From positions 1 to 31,341 of the forward strand of contig JADNRV010000472.1 in NCBI GenBank assembly GCA_015499995.1: DNA of 31,341 nt, in the 5' to 3' direction. Source of the DNA: Flammula alnicola (taxonomy: Eukaryota; Basidiomycota; Agaricomycetes; Agaricales; Strophariaceae). The notes beneath the pieces were generated by a model. That model was given only the letters and a program-made list of their open reading frames with translations, did not search any database and was not told where the DNA came from. The position numbers were made by a program, and so were the translations under genes. Shown here one piece after another: positions 9,499 through 21,398 of the stretch (positions are counted from its first letter, which is position 1; each line of letters starts with the position of its first letter).

Positions 9499-11076
9499 AT
9501 TAGTAACTATTGAGATAACAGTCAATACATCTAATGAAGTGTACGGAATAGGCGCCTTTCAGTAATATCTTAACCATCCGGCCTATACAGCGAGGGCGCG
9601 GATCTCTAGATTAGAAAGAACGGACATCTAGGCACACTACAGGACAGGTCGCGTGACATTGCCGAAGGCACCGAGGACAGTGGAGCAGCGGGGTAAAGCA
9701 GACGCCCATAGACGCGCCTGTAGCAACGCCGATCAAAGCTCGGATCAGAGGGATACCTAATTGGGAACACATACCATATCGGGTAATAACTGGGTACAGG
9801 AAGATTTCCGGGGTGCATAACTCGACATAGCGAGATCCCAGATGCACGCCGAGGGTACCAGAGTATCGGGTACAGAGGACGAAGGGTTACAACCCTAATC
9901 ACGAGCATTATCTCGGACAGAACGTGCGTGGATTGCCCGAGCATCTCCGACGAGATGTAGGCGCGTCTATGCTCCGGTCAGTCTATAGCCAATGACAGGA
10001 CAAGATACCAATGAAAACGAAAGGTCACGAGCCTGTATACCACGCGGTCGAGGAGGATTAAGTCTTAGGCGCTTAAGTTAGCCGAACCGACGGCGATCTG
10101 AGCTCCCGATCCAACCAAAAAGGCATGATTGAGCGGATGAGCATGGAAACGGTACTCCACAAGGCCGCCGCTCGCGCACAAATGCCCATGAAAACTCTAT
10201 ATTCTCGTCATTGCGTCTATGTAATAATATATCGTCTCAGTAGTATATAAGCAGCCCTGTAACACCGTAGAACACAAGCAATTTACCACCCACGAGATAC
10301 AAGCGCTTAAGAGTTATATCTTAAGTGTTTCACCTCTAAGTACCAAGTAGCTTCAAAGCGAGAGTCCCATAATATAAAAAGAAACCAAGTAACGATATAA
10401 ACGAACTGTTAAGACGAGAACACGTGTCTAAGTGATTCGCCAAGACAAGTAAAGAGAGTTATAAGCCAAGGAACCTGTCTAAGTGACTTGTTCAAAACCT
10501 ACCCTTTGTCAAAGGACATCTGGGGACCTGGACTGTAGTGTCGGTAGACAAAGTGTCTACGCGCCTCTGGCCATTGTTAAGGGACTGTAGTGTCGGCGGA
10601 TAAGACATCTGCGCGCCTCTTTCCACAAGTATAGTTTTTGAGACAAGTAAAGACAAGTTAAAGGGCATAGAGCCATCTTCTCAATTGAAGAACAAGACAA
10701 AGCAAGATCAGTTAGCAGTTTGTGCATAGAGCACTAGTTTCCGAGTACCAGACCAGAATTTACACAAGTCTATTGGACTTAAAACGACCCATTGACTATA
10801 AACGCGCCTAAGGCCTTGCTTCAGCCGTTACATAGTTAAACACCTTCTTTTATCGCGCACCTACTATCAGGTATCGATATTATAAAACTATTATCCTCCC
10901 CTTGGACGAACTAAGTCAACTAAACATTGATTTGGGTGTTTGAGTGTAGTAAAGTAGTTATTAATAGTGAAGCAAGTCGGATTTGATAGTATCTCTTTAA
11001 TAGACCTTACAAGTCTATTGAAAGCAACTACTTGATTATCTAGTAGTTCACACACACCCCGCACTAAGCATCTTTA
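9499..11076 (+). mobile_element. Solo LTR, second copy of the 3106-4681 repeat
   Basis: 1578 bp, nearly identical to 3106-4681 in the same orientation, including the TATATAAG box (10244-10251) and the internal tandem duplication. No primer-binding site or gag-like sequence follows it, so it is a solo LTR, as left by LTR-LTR recombination. I find no clear 5-bp target duplication (TTATC before, GCGAT after). The pair could alternatively be two ends of one larger element that captured genes E and F, but the missing duplication and the internal sequence next to only one copy do not support that strongly. Confidence 0.65.
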
Positions 11077-11344
11077 GCGATGCTCTACTAGCTTCAGAAA
11101 TATGTAGTGTGCTGTATTCCACGGTGTTTGTTTTGTTTAGCTAGCTGACTTGTAGACAGCGCCTCGCGGTTCGTTTAAAGTGGGTATGAGGGATTATTCA
11201 AATACACGTTTTATTGTAGTTTCAAGCCTCGTTTTATCACAGGGATGAACGGTTTTATTGATTTTATGGGTTTTTTATTTTATTTGAGAGGAACTCTCTA
11301 GGACGCTGCTAGCTCGAATTTCGAAGCCACTAGCTGCTCTGAAC
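11077..11344. other. Spacer between solo LTR and KDZ element
   Basis: 268 bp, AT-rich and T-rich (runs such as TTTTATTTTATTTG). No gene or repeat recognised. It ends CTGCTCTGAA before the KDZ terminus. Confidence 0.4.
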
Positions 11345-11865
11345 ACATAGGACAGTGTAACAATCACCTTAGTAACCTGAGTCCGGTAATCAACAAAATC
11401 ACAATGATCACCGGGCTAGCCGCACTGACTTAGAAACAACAGCTGTCATGTGCTTCACGGTGCGGCCGGATCAGGTACGAAATCGCGTGTCTCACGGTTC
11501 ATTTGCATGCGACTGGGTCCTATAGGCACACCCAGGGTCTGGTTACCGTGCAGGGTTCGGTCCCGAGGGTGGCCGTAATGGCTTCCCAGGGGGGCTGGTA
11601 ATCCATTCCCAGGGGGCCCAGGCGATTGATTCCCAGGGGGGCCAGCTAGCGCAGGATAATAGGGGCCCGGTAATTGGTCCCGAGGGCGGCCATATAAATG
11701 GCCCTCGGGTTCTGCCTAGCATTCCTTTACACGTCCATTCCACAAAAATTGGTTGTCCCTCGGCATACCCTGCATCGTCTCCCACATTCACCAGACAGCA
11801 GGATCTGTAGTTTTGACATATTGTCTTCCAGGGGATGTACAAGTAGAAAGCAAATAACAGTCTAA
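11345..11865 (+). repeat. Left terminal inverted repeat of the KDZ element
   Basis: Pairs with 29545-30036 in reverse complement. The outer ~200 bp are nearly identical. The inner part contains two to three units of a CCCTGGGAAnC/GGGCCC minisatellite (about 11580-11690) and a hairpin at 11679-11709 (CCCGAGGG ... CCCTCGGG around GGCCATATAAATGGCC). Similarity fades at about 11865. Confidence 0.85.
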
Positions 11866-12257
11866 ATTGGTGTCATAACTAGAAAAGTACCCCTGAAGTT
11901 AACCAACACATTTAGACTATGCAGCGAATCATGTTTTTCCATCGCAGGTAGGTGATAATGGTGAAATGTCAACCCTCGGCCGATAGAACCCACCGTGGTC
12001 ATCCCAATTTTCAGGAATTTTTAACCATATTTGCATCACGGTCCACTACTATTCATGTCATGTAATTCGACTGAGCACCCCTGCGGAGCAACTGTCGACC
12101 CTCGGGTGCAGGGCCTCCGGGCCAGTCATACATGATTTTCTGCACTGAATGATTTTCAAGTTTGCATATTTTAACTGTCTTTTATTTGACCCAAGTTGAT
12201 ATCATTTACATGCTATTGTCATGGTAATATATGCTACAGCCATACTCAGTTGTGTAA
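11866..12257. other. Subterminal region downstream of gene B
   Basis: Corresponds inverted to about 2106-2520 in the left copy. AT-rich with a few CCCTCGG motifs. No gene seen. Confidence 0.45.
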
Positions 12258-13950
12258 CTACATCCAAGGGCGCAAAAGATCTTTGATACTCTCGAGTTCG
12301 TCTCCCACCTCGGAAAGGATATTCACAGAAAGAATTTCGGCCTGCAACTGGTTACGACGAGCACTGTTAAACACGTGTAATTTGTTTTCATACGTGTTGT
12401 CATCGAAGTCCGAGTCTAAAACTCCCATATGGACATTATAGAGCTGCTGTTTGGTGTATGACTATGGACTGTGTTCAGTGGTATAGACAAGTAATGTGAA
12501 TATATACTCACAAATTTTATCGGCGGGTTGAAGTTCGAGATGCATCTTGTCGAATCTAACTCAATGTCCGATGGCTTCAAGGGATGTTCATAAGCGGCGA
12601 CTGGGGTCATGGGTCCCTCCCCGCGGGTGTGGACATTCCTGTTGGAAACAAACCGGGCTTCCGGGGGTGGTCTGAAAAAAGTATTCGGCCCATGGGCATC
12701 GTCAATAACGGCATCCACCACCTCCACCCAAGAGGGTTTGGGTGCGCACGCGAGAGACGCCGGAGTGCCCGATGGCCCCACTGGTCCAGCCTTGGAATCT
12801 TGATCAAAGGTAAGCTAGTGACAGGTACTGGGACGATGGAAGGCTCACCGAAGCTCTGTTGAATGTTTCCTACAACCATAGCCGTGTCTTCAGAATGTGA
12901 TCAGCTTAGACTCCACAATGTACAATATGACACTTACTGCCTGACATGTTCTCGAGCTCCTGAAAGTCCTTTTTAACTGCTATGTTCTTGCCCTTTGTGG
13001 ACACCTCGGAGTCAGAATCACTGCCTAATGGAGGGGTCAGTCAGCCTCGGCATGCCGACAGTTGCAGACCATACCTAATATTGCCTCAAGCTGCTCGGCC
13101 TTAATTGAGTGGAGCAGTAGACGTGGCTGCGGCGTGGATCCCGAGGGCGACCAGGCATCAGCGTCTGAGGAATTGGTGCCTGATCCAATGTCAGGTTGGG
13201 ATGAAAATGGCTAAGTCTGACTTACCAAGCAATGTGTCCACCGATTTACGAACATCGATCACATGAGGGGCCTCATCATCTGATTGTAGTCTGTGAGTTT
13301 GTGGAAGACTTAAGTAAGGAGAAAAACTTACCAGATGAGACCTGAACTCGGTCTACTAGTGCGAATGGCTGGCTGGCCTCGGGCTGCAGATTTGATTCCG
13401 AGTCGGATATATCAATAGCATGCCTGCCCCGCGGGATCAATGCAAAAGGCTGGCTGCATAGTATACCCTCGGGGACAACTTCGGCCTCCGAGTCAGATGA
13501 GAGAATAACCTCTGACCGTGGGATTAGGGTAAAGGGTTGGCTGGCGATGTTGGGCACTGGTTCGGGGCCCTCGGTATGACGTCCCGTGGCCACAGTAGGT
13601 GTACAGCCTTCTGTCAACTTGGGCCCGGACTCGGAGTCTGAGTCAGAAGAGAGAGCAAGTGTGGAGCGCGGGTTGAGCTCGAATGGCTGGCTGGCTACAC
13701 GTCCCTCGGCCCCGGTGGGCTTGACGGGCTTCTTCGGTGGTGGTATGCTTAACTTGTCCAAAGCATTGGATAAAGTCAACAAGGGTGAGCCTGCACCAGT
13801 GTTGATAATCCTGCTATGCATAGTGTTCGCGGGGTGTGACTGTTGATTACCTGCTTGATTGCCAGCAATTTGGAGAGAAGTACTGGGGCTTTTCACAGCT
13901 GGAGACACCTCGTGTGCTGGTGCTGAACGTCTGGAGAAATTCTTAGACAT
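12258..13950 (-). CDS. Gene B: 459-aa acidic/Ser-rich protein with SIM-like repeats (7 exons)
   Basis: Minus-strand exons 13950-13332, 13279-13226, 13179-13075, 13024-12938, 12887-12849, 12798-12512 and 12446-12258. All junctions keep frame (1380 nt including TAG) with introns of about 46-65 nt. Residues about 75-205 hold four repeats with core S(Q/R)PFxLxxR, each followed by a hydrophobic-acidic patch such as EVILSSDSEAE or AIDISDSESN. These resemble phospho-regulated SUMO-interacting motifs. The C-terminal half contains HGPNTFFRPPPEARFVSN and a last exon rich in charged helix (EVGDELESIKDLLRPWM). I know no family for it. It is divergent from gene A, as in the left copy. Unlike B' it has no frame damage, which suggests constraint or recent mobilisation. 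A role as a transposon-encoded chromatin or SUMO-linked factor is only inference. Confidence 0.75.
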
Positions 13951-14178
13951 GGATGAGTGGAGCGTAAAGGCAAGTTGACTGATCTCCTTATCGATCGGTA
14001 GCCTTTATCGGAGCCCAGGCAGGTCACGTGACACATGTTGTGTTTGTTTGTACAAGGTTGAAATTGGCCAAGTTCATTTCGAGCGCTCTCTTTTCACTAC
14101 CACTACCACTACCATCTCCATCCACCGTCCTCCATCCCACCCACTTCCAATTCGATCCCCCGTCCTCCATTATCCGCA
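13951..14178. promoter_or_regulatory. Divergent promoter between gene B and gene A
   Basis: 228 bp between the two start codons. It holds GTCACGTGAC at 14023-14032 and the conserved GATCTCCTTATCGATCGGTA/GCCTTTATC segment seen at 320-375. A run of CACTACCACTACC-type repeats precedes the gene A start. Confidence 0.5.
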
Positions 14179-16381
14179 ATGCCATCACCCACAACCCAAC
14201 AACCCAACGTCTCAGAGGCGCAAGCACATCGGCTGGCTGACAGATTCGAAGCGCGCGTGACGCGCTACCTCGACACGGACGACAAGGAGGGGTTCTACAG
14301 GAACCAGAAGGGATTGTACCTGGACCTGGTATGTCTGAGTTGTCATTATATTCCATTTGATACTCACAGTGTATCTCAGTATGAAGCAAACAAAGCGCTG
14401 GAGGTTTACAAGCGCCCCGCGGACGAGTTCCGCCTCCTGGACTTCTGGGTCCGGGTATTCATCAAGGGCCAGGCAAAACAAGCTAAATGCGGACTTCGAG
14501 AGTGTGAAGAAGTACAGGCGCAAGTTTGAGGACTGGAAGGCCGTGGAGGGGCACAAGGTGTCAGGGGCGAAGTACTGAGGTGCTGAGGGCATGGAGCGGA
14601 GGGAGGACGAGACGAGACAGGCCGAGGGTGAGGTGCAGAAGAAGGACAGTGTGGAGAGACGAAGGGAGAGGACCGAGGGGCCAGAGGTGAAGAAAGCGAA
14701 GCAAAAGGGAGCCGAAGGGAATGTGCAGGAGGCGGAGAGGGAGGGAAGACAGGAGAAAGATGCCGAGGTGAAGGCGAGTGGGAAGGCAAAGGGGAAAGCA
14801 AAGGCGGTGGAGCCAGAGGAGTCGGAGTCGAGTGAGGAAGAGGAGAGTAGCAGACGCCCACGGGCGAAGGATGGTGCGAAGGCCCAGGGGACAAAGAAGA
14901 GTCGCGATGATGCTGAGCAGACGCCGGCACCGAGTAGAGGGAGCAAGGAGGGGAAACCACCGAAGGTCGACAAACAGAAGGCGCTGAAGGTGACCAAGCG
15001 CAGAATCACATCGAAGCCGACGGTGGAGAGCTCGGACGATGAAGAGAAGGAGGAGAAGAAGAGCAAGGGCAAAGGGAAGGCCAAGCCCAAGCCCAAGTCG
15101 AAGGCAAAGAGCGTGGTGGACACCGACGAGTCCGACGGGTCGGACGACGAGACACCCCCACTGGAGACCGTACAGGCACGTGCCGAGGCGAAGAAAGCCG
15201 CCCAGACCCGCCCCGAGGCCCCTCCTGCCGACTGCCTCGAGCTCGAGGAGAAGTGCATCCATTGCATGAAGCACAGCCGACGGTGCCTGTGGACGCCCGA
15301 GGCCCTCAAGAAGGCGGGCCCGAAGGCATGCTGGCAGTGCAAGGTACGCAAGATCGGGTGCCTCCCCAATGCCCGGTCCTCGGGCCCCATCGTCATTGAC
15401 CTCGACACCCCCCTGAATGCCCTCGCTTACTTGCTCGGGCCTGCCCCCTCCCGTGCCGATGGTGTTCCAGGTGCAGGTACTGCAGGTGAGAACCCCGACG
15501 GGCCGACGACACTCGGGGAGCTTCTCGTTGAGCTCCTCCAGACAGTGCGAGCAACACAGGAGGAGAATAGGGAGTTGCGAAGGGAGATGAGGGCGGTGCA
15601 GACTGCCCTCCGGTCGAGGACGGCATATGATGCCAAGGGGCAGGGTGAGCTGAAGGAGCTCATCCTCGGCCTCTCAGCTGCACTGTCAGCCCCAGCACTG
15701 TCCCCCCCGCGGGCTAAAACACCCCCCGGCAAGGTAATCCCTCGGCCTCAGACGCTGCCCCTGCCCCCCCCAAGCAAGAAGGCGACACCTCGGCCTCAGA
15801 CACCGCCGCCCCCCAATACACCCCCCAAGGCAACTCCACAGCCAAAAACCCCACAACCGACCACGGTCACCGAGCCCCCGCGGACGCCTTCGCCTGCACC
15901 GAAGGCGCCGACCCCACAGCCCCTCATTGCACCCAGTCGAAAGGGCCCCCCGATCAGCGACAGCGAAGAAGAGATCCCAGTTGGATCGACACCACTGGTG
16001 CCACCCATCCCAGGGGCCACTGTGCCCTCACCTCGGCCCATCCCATCTCGGCCAACTGGTGGCTCAGCATCTAGTGCATCGAGGGCACCGCACGTTGAAG
16101 AGGACGAAGAGGAGGCCATCCCTTCCGTGGTGGCTGACCATACGCGAAATCGAATGAAGGCGATTGCCCTTCCCCCGGGTGTCGATTCGAGTGAGGAGTC
16201 TGAACCCGAGGTGGAGGTACCCAAGTCGAAGAAGCGGAAGGGCCGAGGGGATGCCGATGGCGATGAGGATGAGGAACCAGCAGCCCCGAAGAAGGTGAAA
16301 CCTCAACACTCCCCGGTGAAGGCAGGTGGCTCGAAAGTGAAGGGAACCATTCGGAAGCCGAAGGCCGCTGGCAAGAAGTAG
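14179..16381 (+). pseudogene. Gene A: Zn2Cys6-like zinc-cluster protein (5' part frame-damaged)
   Basis: Exon 1 is 14179-14328, intron 14329-14379 (GTATGT...TCTCAG), exon 2 from 14380. Exon 2 encodes YEANKALEVYKRPADEF and FWVRVFIKGQAK, then one extra A near 14485 shifts the frame; the continuing frame (DFESVKKYRRKFEDWKAV) meets TGA at 14576. The same frame is then open from 14591 to 16381 (596 codons). That part has a Lys/Glu-rich region, then a cysteine array at residues 222-257 spaced CX2CX6CX14CX2CX6C with the basic CKVRKIGC end, as in fungal Zn2Cys6 DNA-binding domains but with a long middle loop. Next come PIVIDLDTP (SUMO-interacting-motif-like), a coiled-coil segment (LLVELLQTVRATQEENREL), a Pro-rich region and a basic tail. 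The 596-aa ORF could still be expressed from its own ATG at 14591. Confidence 0.7.
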
Positions 16382-16745
16382 AGCAGGTTGGTCGCATTTG
16401 TAGATAGTAGTCCTCTTGCCTCCCTCCTCCCCTCGGTGACATTGCACCGCCTCTTTTGTAGCTGATTGACGATGCCGCCCTCGGGGCCCGTGGCTCTTCG
16501 ACCACACATGCACTTGCTGTGGGCCCCTTTTTTTTTGTCTGTTATATATTTGTTTTATAATGTTTAATTGATCCTGTCTTGCTGTCCCAAAGTGTGATCT
16601 AAGTGACTGCCAACATGCAACACTGAATTGTGACTACCAAATACACATAGTTCTACTAAGTCTTTTTGGCCCTTGACTTTGATGGGCTCCCCTGGCCCTG
16701 GACCGTGTCTTCATCGCTCCCTCGGTGCCCATATTTGCATTTGTC
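16382..16745. other. Convergent spacer after gene A
   Basis: About 360 bp between the ends of gene A and gene C. It has T-rich runs (CCCTTTTTTTTTGTC at about 16526) and TTATAATGTTTAATTG, suitable for 3' end formation. No gene seen. Confidence 0.4.
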
Positions 16746-18836
16746 TTAGACTGCACTTTCTGAACCGCTGCCTCGGCTTTCGTCTTCGATCGAAGTGCAT
16801 GTGGCTCTCTTGCGGTGCCGGGGTTGACGCATACTGGGTTCTGGGGTCAATAAAATCCCGCGGCGCAATGGTGCTCGTCTAAGTGGTGCCCGAGATCTGT
16901 TGTTAACTGCTGGGGACGACCCTTGCAGAGTTGGACTGGAACCAAAGTCCTGTGAATGGTCACCTCGGGTACCCTGAGGCGTCACAAGTAGCCGGCCCCG
17001 AGGATGCTCTGCTGCAATTGGATGCCTCGTTTTGGACCGTCCTGTCCCCCCGGCCTGATGAGTCTCTGTGTCTTCACTCTGCTCATCTTGGCTATTATCC
17101 TTTTGTCCAGTACTCTTGTCGTTATCTACCGACACGACCTTGGGCTGCCCCCCTTCATCACTGTCATCATCTGAGCATGCAGCCTATGTTTCTGAATGGT
17201 AGTTCATCTTGATCTTCCTCATCCTCGGAATCGCTGGGTGTGGCCGAAGTGAAGGTCGATTTATGTGGTTGGTTTATTGCAAAAACTCTCCCTAGGAAAC
17301 ACTTGAAGACCGCGGGCCCGGGGATACTATATTATGAAACAGGCCCGCGGGGTAGTCAGCCTCCTCGGGCAGCTTATCTTCGCCCAAGGTGCAATCAAAC
17401 TTGAATGCAATTATCCCCCTGTTCCTGTCGATTCCTCCATAGTTTCAGAATGTTATGCGTTTCGTTACTGACATATTTGCTGGGATCCTTCAAGGGAATG
17501 TTACGCGGCAGGTAGATTGGCAGTTACAAATTCGGTCCATGTTGGAAGGATTGCTGTATATGGAACGGGCCCGTTCTTTCCTGTAGCCAGATCTACACCA
17601 CGGGGTAAGCTTTCAATTGTTCTATCACGTTAGTGCTCCTTATGATAATGCTTCGCCACATATGCGCGAATGATTTGTTGCTGTATGATATTTGTTTCAA
17701 TGCTGTTTGAATTCCGGATTGGATCTGGCAGCCGCGGCAGCCCCGAGGGCTCGCACTTCAGATCTGCCATAGTGAAGTTGGTCACTGTGTTAGCCGCGGG
17801 CTCTGTCCCTTTTTCGATCGAGGCTATGTGCTTGATGTACTTCAGGTAAGCCTTCTTCATGGCTTGGTATGCCGTGGGATCATATTGGGAAAATGTAGGA
17901 ACTTGTCTGACCCTGCGGTATCCAGTGGAATTCGAGTCCGCTGGAGTCGACAATGTGCCCTCGGCCACTAAACTCTGGGTATCGAACCTGATTACTAGTT
18001 TAAGCCTGGCTGATAAAATAATAGGGGTATAGACTTACACAGAATACGACATCTTCCCCTCGGTATTATAGTGGCATTCAAATGAAAATGTTCTCATTCT
18101 CATGCTTTTCCACTTCAGCTGGTCCATTTTGTGAATGAGTTTCTTGCCGTCGGGACGCCGTCCTGAATATCAGTCTCGCCACCGAGGTGCGGGCACCGGA
18201 TCACTCACTCAGCTTGGACTTCCTTTGGAATGCCCGCGGTCTTCCATTCTTCCACCTCCCGTTCATACTCCTCTCGCTCGGCCTCCGACAATGTGTCCTT
18301 GATCGACTTCTTGGCAGTCTGGTAGTAGGGTAACCATTTTCTAGTATCTTCGCTGCCACCGGACAGCCGCCTGGCCTCTTCCTGGATCTCCATCTTCTTT
18401 TTCGCCTGAACCACGGTATCAAATGTGACGTTCAAGTTGAATCCTGGGATCTTCAAACCGCGCTCGGTGGCCGCATGGTTCCCAAACCAGGTGAATATTT
18501 GCTCGGGCCGAATCAGTAGGTCCACGGACACCGACCGACGCTCACATATTTCTTTTTTTCCCACTCCTTTTTAATCGCGCGGTCCTTTTTCATGTTCTTT
18601 TTGTCATATCGGCCCTTCCAAGTCTCTTTGATTTCGGGAACGACTGTAGTTGCAACATAGGAGGACTTTGTTTTCCGCGGGGCCCCTCGGTAACCTTCAA
18701 GGTGCGCTTTCAGTATCATCTTTTCCTTCGCAGTCCAGATCTGGGAGTCAGGAGTGTCATTGTCAAATCGAAGGCAACAGCGCCATCATCGTTCAGATTG
18801 CCAGAGGATTCGTTGGGGGTGGGTTCAGTCATCTTA
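16746..18836 (-). pseudogene. Gene C: unknown multi-exon protein, several frame breaks
   Basis: The minus-strand start is at 18836 (MTEPTPNESSGNLNDDG). Recognisable exons are 18836-18546, 18501-18209, 18162-18039 and 17987 to about 17660, followed by further coding down to about 16746. Segments in order: KEKMILKAHLEGYRGAPRK with a Lys-rich helix; QIFTWFGNHAATERGLKIPG; LIHKMDQLKWKSMRMRTFSF; TFSQYDPTAYQAMKKAYLKY; IIAFKFDCTLGEDKLPEEAD; then a Ser/Asp/Glu-rich tail (SDSEDEEDQDELPF). One-base breaks are needed near 18767 and near 18165, and probably another near 17510. A 50-nt intron with a CTAAC branch site at 17610-17659 is likely. The arrangement of Trp- and Lys-rich helices suggests a nucleic-acid-binding protein, but no known domain is clear. 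Confidence 0.55.
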
Positions 18837-20189
18837 GTTAAGAAATACGCAGCTGAGACTCTTATAAGGTGATCATGATCTCGGCTAATCCTGATTATCA
18901 ATGATAATCAACGGAGGCTATGCGCCTTGAGGTTGATCAAGATAACCCACATGTTGTGCCCTGATCTTGCCGATGGTAGATCACCGGTGGCCGATCTGCA
19001 TTGATGTCATATGATGTCATTGTGCCTGATCAAGATCACACTTTATGAATTTAAGCATCGTGATCGACGGTGCCTGCCGAGCCTATTCACTAAATGACAG
19101 TTATTATTGCCAAGATCTGCGTTTTGAGGCGACGTCATCCTCCACTGTGGCGACGTTGAGGAAAAGATACATGAATATCTCCACCTGTTTTGCTCTCCTG
19201 GGGTCCAAAACGGTGATGATGTTATATACCTGCCACCCTCGGGGCCCTGGTTATTTCAATTTTTACGAATATCTACACCCTGGGACGAGGTTTTACTGAC
19301 ATAGAAAATGTAAACAGGAAGTCCTGAAATGCCACCCCATACTTCCTGCTCGAGGAATATGTTCTTTCAACCTACTGTTCCAACATCTGACGGGCTAGTC
19401 CCAGCTTGCAGTTTTGCCCGGTAGAAAATGCCTCGGTGTCTTATGACACCCATCCTATTTCCTCCCTCACAAAGCTACTTGGGGGAAGTTTAATATATAT
19501 AAAAATGGACGCATATACACCTGTAAAATATTAACAGAATGAGATACTCCGGAAAGGAATCCGAGCAGTGGTTCTTGAGATATTGCTTTTTCTCTTCAGA
19601 AAAGTTGAGATCTGCACGAGGATTCTTGATTTCAGTAGTTGTTTTGTCTTTTGATCATGCTCCCAAGCTGTTATGGAAAGTCTTTTTTCATATCTTCACA
19701 ATGTCTGCTCAGATTTCCTTCCGGATACATCCATTTTCTTTGTATTGAGATGCTGAATATATTTTATTAAGGCAGTGAAATACAGAAAGTGAGATGGGGA
19801 TCTCAAAAAAAAGAACACCACATGTGTCTGGCATGTGGCCGGCCATCCCTCATGTCTTCCTCATGTAGTTGCTCGTGTTCCACCTCATGTTCTCCTAGTA
19901 AATTTATTTTTGAGACGTCTTAATGATGATCCGATAATGACAGGGGAATAGATAACAAGGAGGAAACACTCAAAAGAAGGGGCGAAGAGGAATATTCTCT
20001 CCCTCCACCATTCTTTCCCTCCCTGCTTCTGTTTCATCTCATGAGCACTCGCGTCCAAACCCTTGATTCGGTGAGTCCAGTGATGATGAACCACAGGAGA
20101 TGGGATGGTGGAAAGAGAACAAGGGGAGGCAAAAAAAAGGGAAAGGAGGAAGCAAGCTAGAGTGGTACCCGAAGTGCAGGAGCCGTGGC
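18837..20189. promoter_or_regulatory. 1.35-kb intergenic region between gene C and the transposase
   Basis: No convincing coding frame. Close to the gene C start (18860-19045) are several GATCA sites, including TTGATCAAGAT and CTGATCAAGAT, and a perfect palindrome GATTATCAATGATAATC around 18892-18908, which may be binding sites. The rest (19300-20150) is AT-rich with a few CCTCGG hexamers. It probably contains promoters for both divergent genes. Confidence 0.4.
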
Positions 20190-21398
20190 AACCTGTGGAG
20201 CCCGAGGTTTACCTCGGGACCCGACGGAGCAGGAAGTGATTGATAATGTCCGAAATCTGCCAGAATACGGCCCGGTGGCAAGGTAAGCATGCCGAGGATG
20301 ACCGTTGGAGCAGTTCTAATGCCACAGTCCAAAATGATTTCCTGCGGGAATGGGTGCCTCGGCGACCGACTATTTGAAGACAATCTTGGCCATGGAGCAC
20401 CGCGGGATCCATGGAGAAATGCGAGGTGTGCCGTCGGGCAGGCAAATGGCGCTGTAAACAATGTGCCGGTGGGCGCCTGCTTGTGGTCTGTTTCCAGAAG
20501 GAACATCAGTTTCTCCCTTTCATCGTCGAGACATGGAATGGGCGTTATTTCAAAGTCGGAGCTCTGTGGCAAGTTGGCGTTAAACTATACCTTGGCCATC
20601 ATGGAATGCCATGCCCGGGTCGGCGACAAGGCCGAGGGAAACTGAGCCATCTGATGGTAAGCTACTATCATACTGTTGAGCTAACGCTGATTCTGTGGCA
20701 GACAATGCCGAGGGATACGACCTCGGCCCCACCCAGCTGCCACTGCAGATGCTGGCTTCGAGGGTGACATGTGGGCTGATCCTGAAATCCCTGTGGCCGC
20801 CGAGGGTGATGATGATGATGACGACGATGTCGATATCATGGAGGCGCCGACAACTGCACATCCGAGCACTCTCCGCGGCCTCCACCCTATGACAATCATG
20901 GTAATCCTTTTATCACGATTGTTGATGTTTCCGGGATCCATCATCTGCCAGTCATTGGATGTTCATGTAATGACGCCGACTCTGACATGGACATTCCTAC
21001 CTGAAGATGGGTTTATTCCCAACGAGCTTCATCCGAATTCAAACTGTCTTCACTTTCAACGTCCTGAAAGACTATCGATTATCCAATCTGGAATGCAAAA
21101 CTTCGTCATACCAATACTATCAGAAGTTGAGGAGGTTGACGTGTCCTGCATTCCCCAAAGCGGTTCTCAACAGATATCGGGAGCTCCGAAGGCTTAGCAG
21201 GGAATACAGAAATATGAAAAAGTGGAAAATGCATGGCCGTGCTCATGATGAGCCCGAGGGCATTCCTCAGATGCCACTTCCCTGCAGCCCCCATCACCGC
21301 GGGCACCACTGATGGTGCACCGCTGATGGCGCCACGGCGTTGCGCGAAGGTTCAGATAATGATCTTGGAACCCCGATGGCACGGACAATGTACCTCGA

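Noticed and set aside
3106..11076. One large LTR element from 3106 to 11076 with genes E and F as internal cargo
   Set aside because: Primer-binding-site and gag-like sequence follow only the left LTR and end at a 20-bp scrap of the LTR end at 5029. The flanks show no shared duplication, so two separate insertions are simpler.
14212..15408. 398-codon minus-strand ORF and other antisense ORFs over gene A
   Set aside because: They are shadows of gene A's Lys/Glu-rich coding sequence. The sense strand carries the zinc cluster and the matching exon structure of the second copy.
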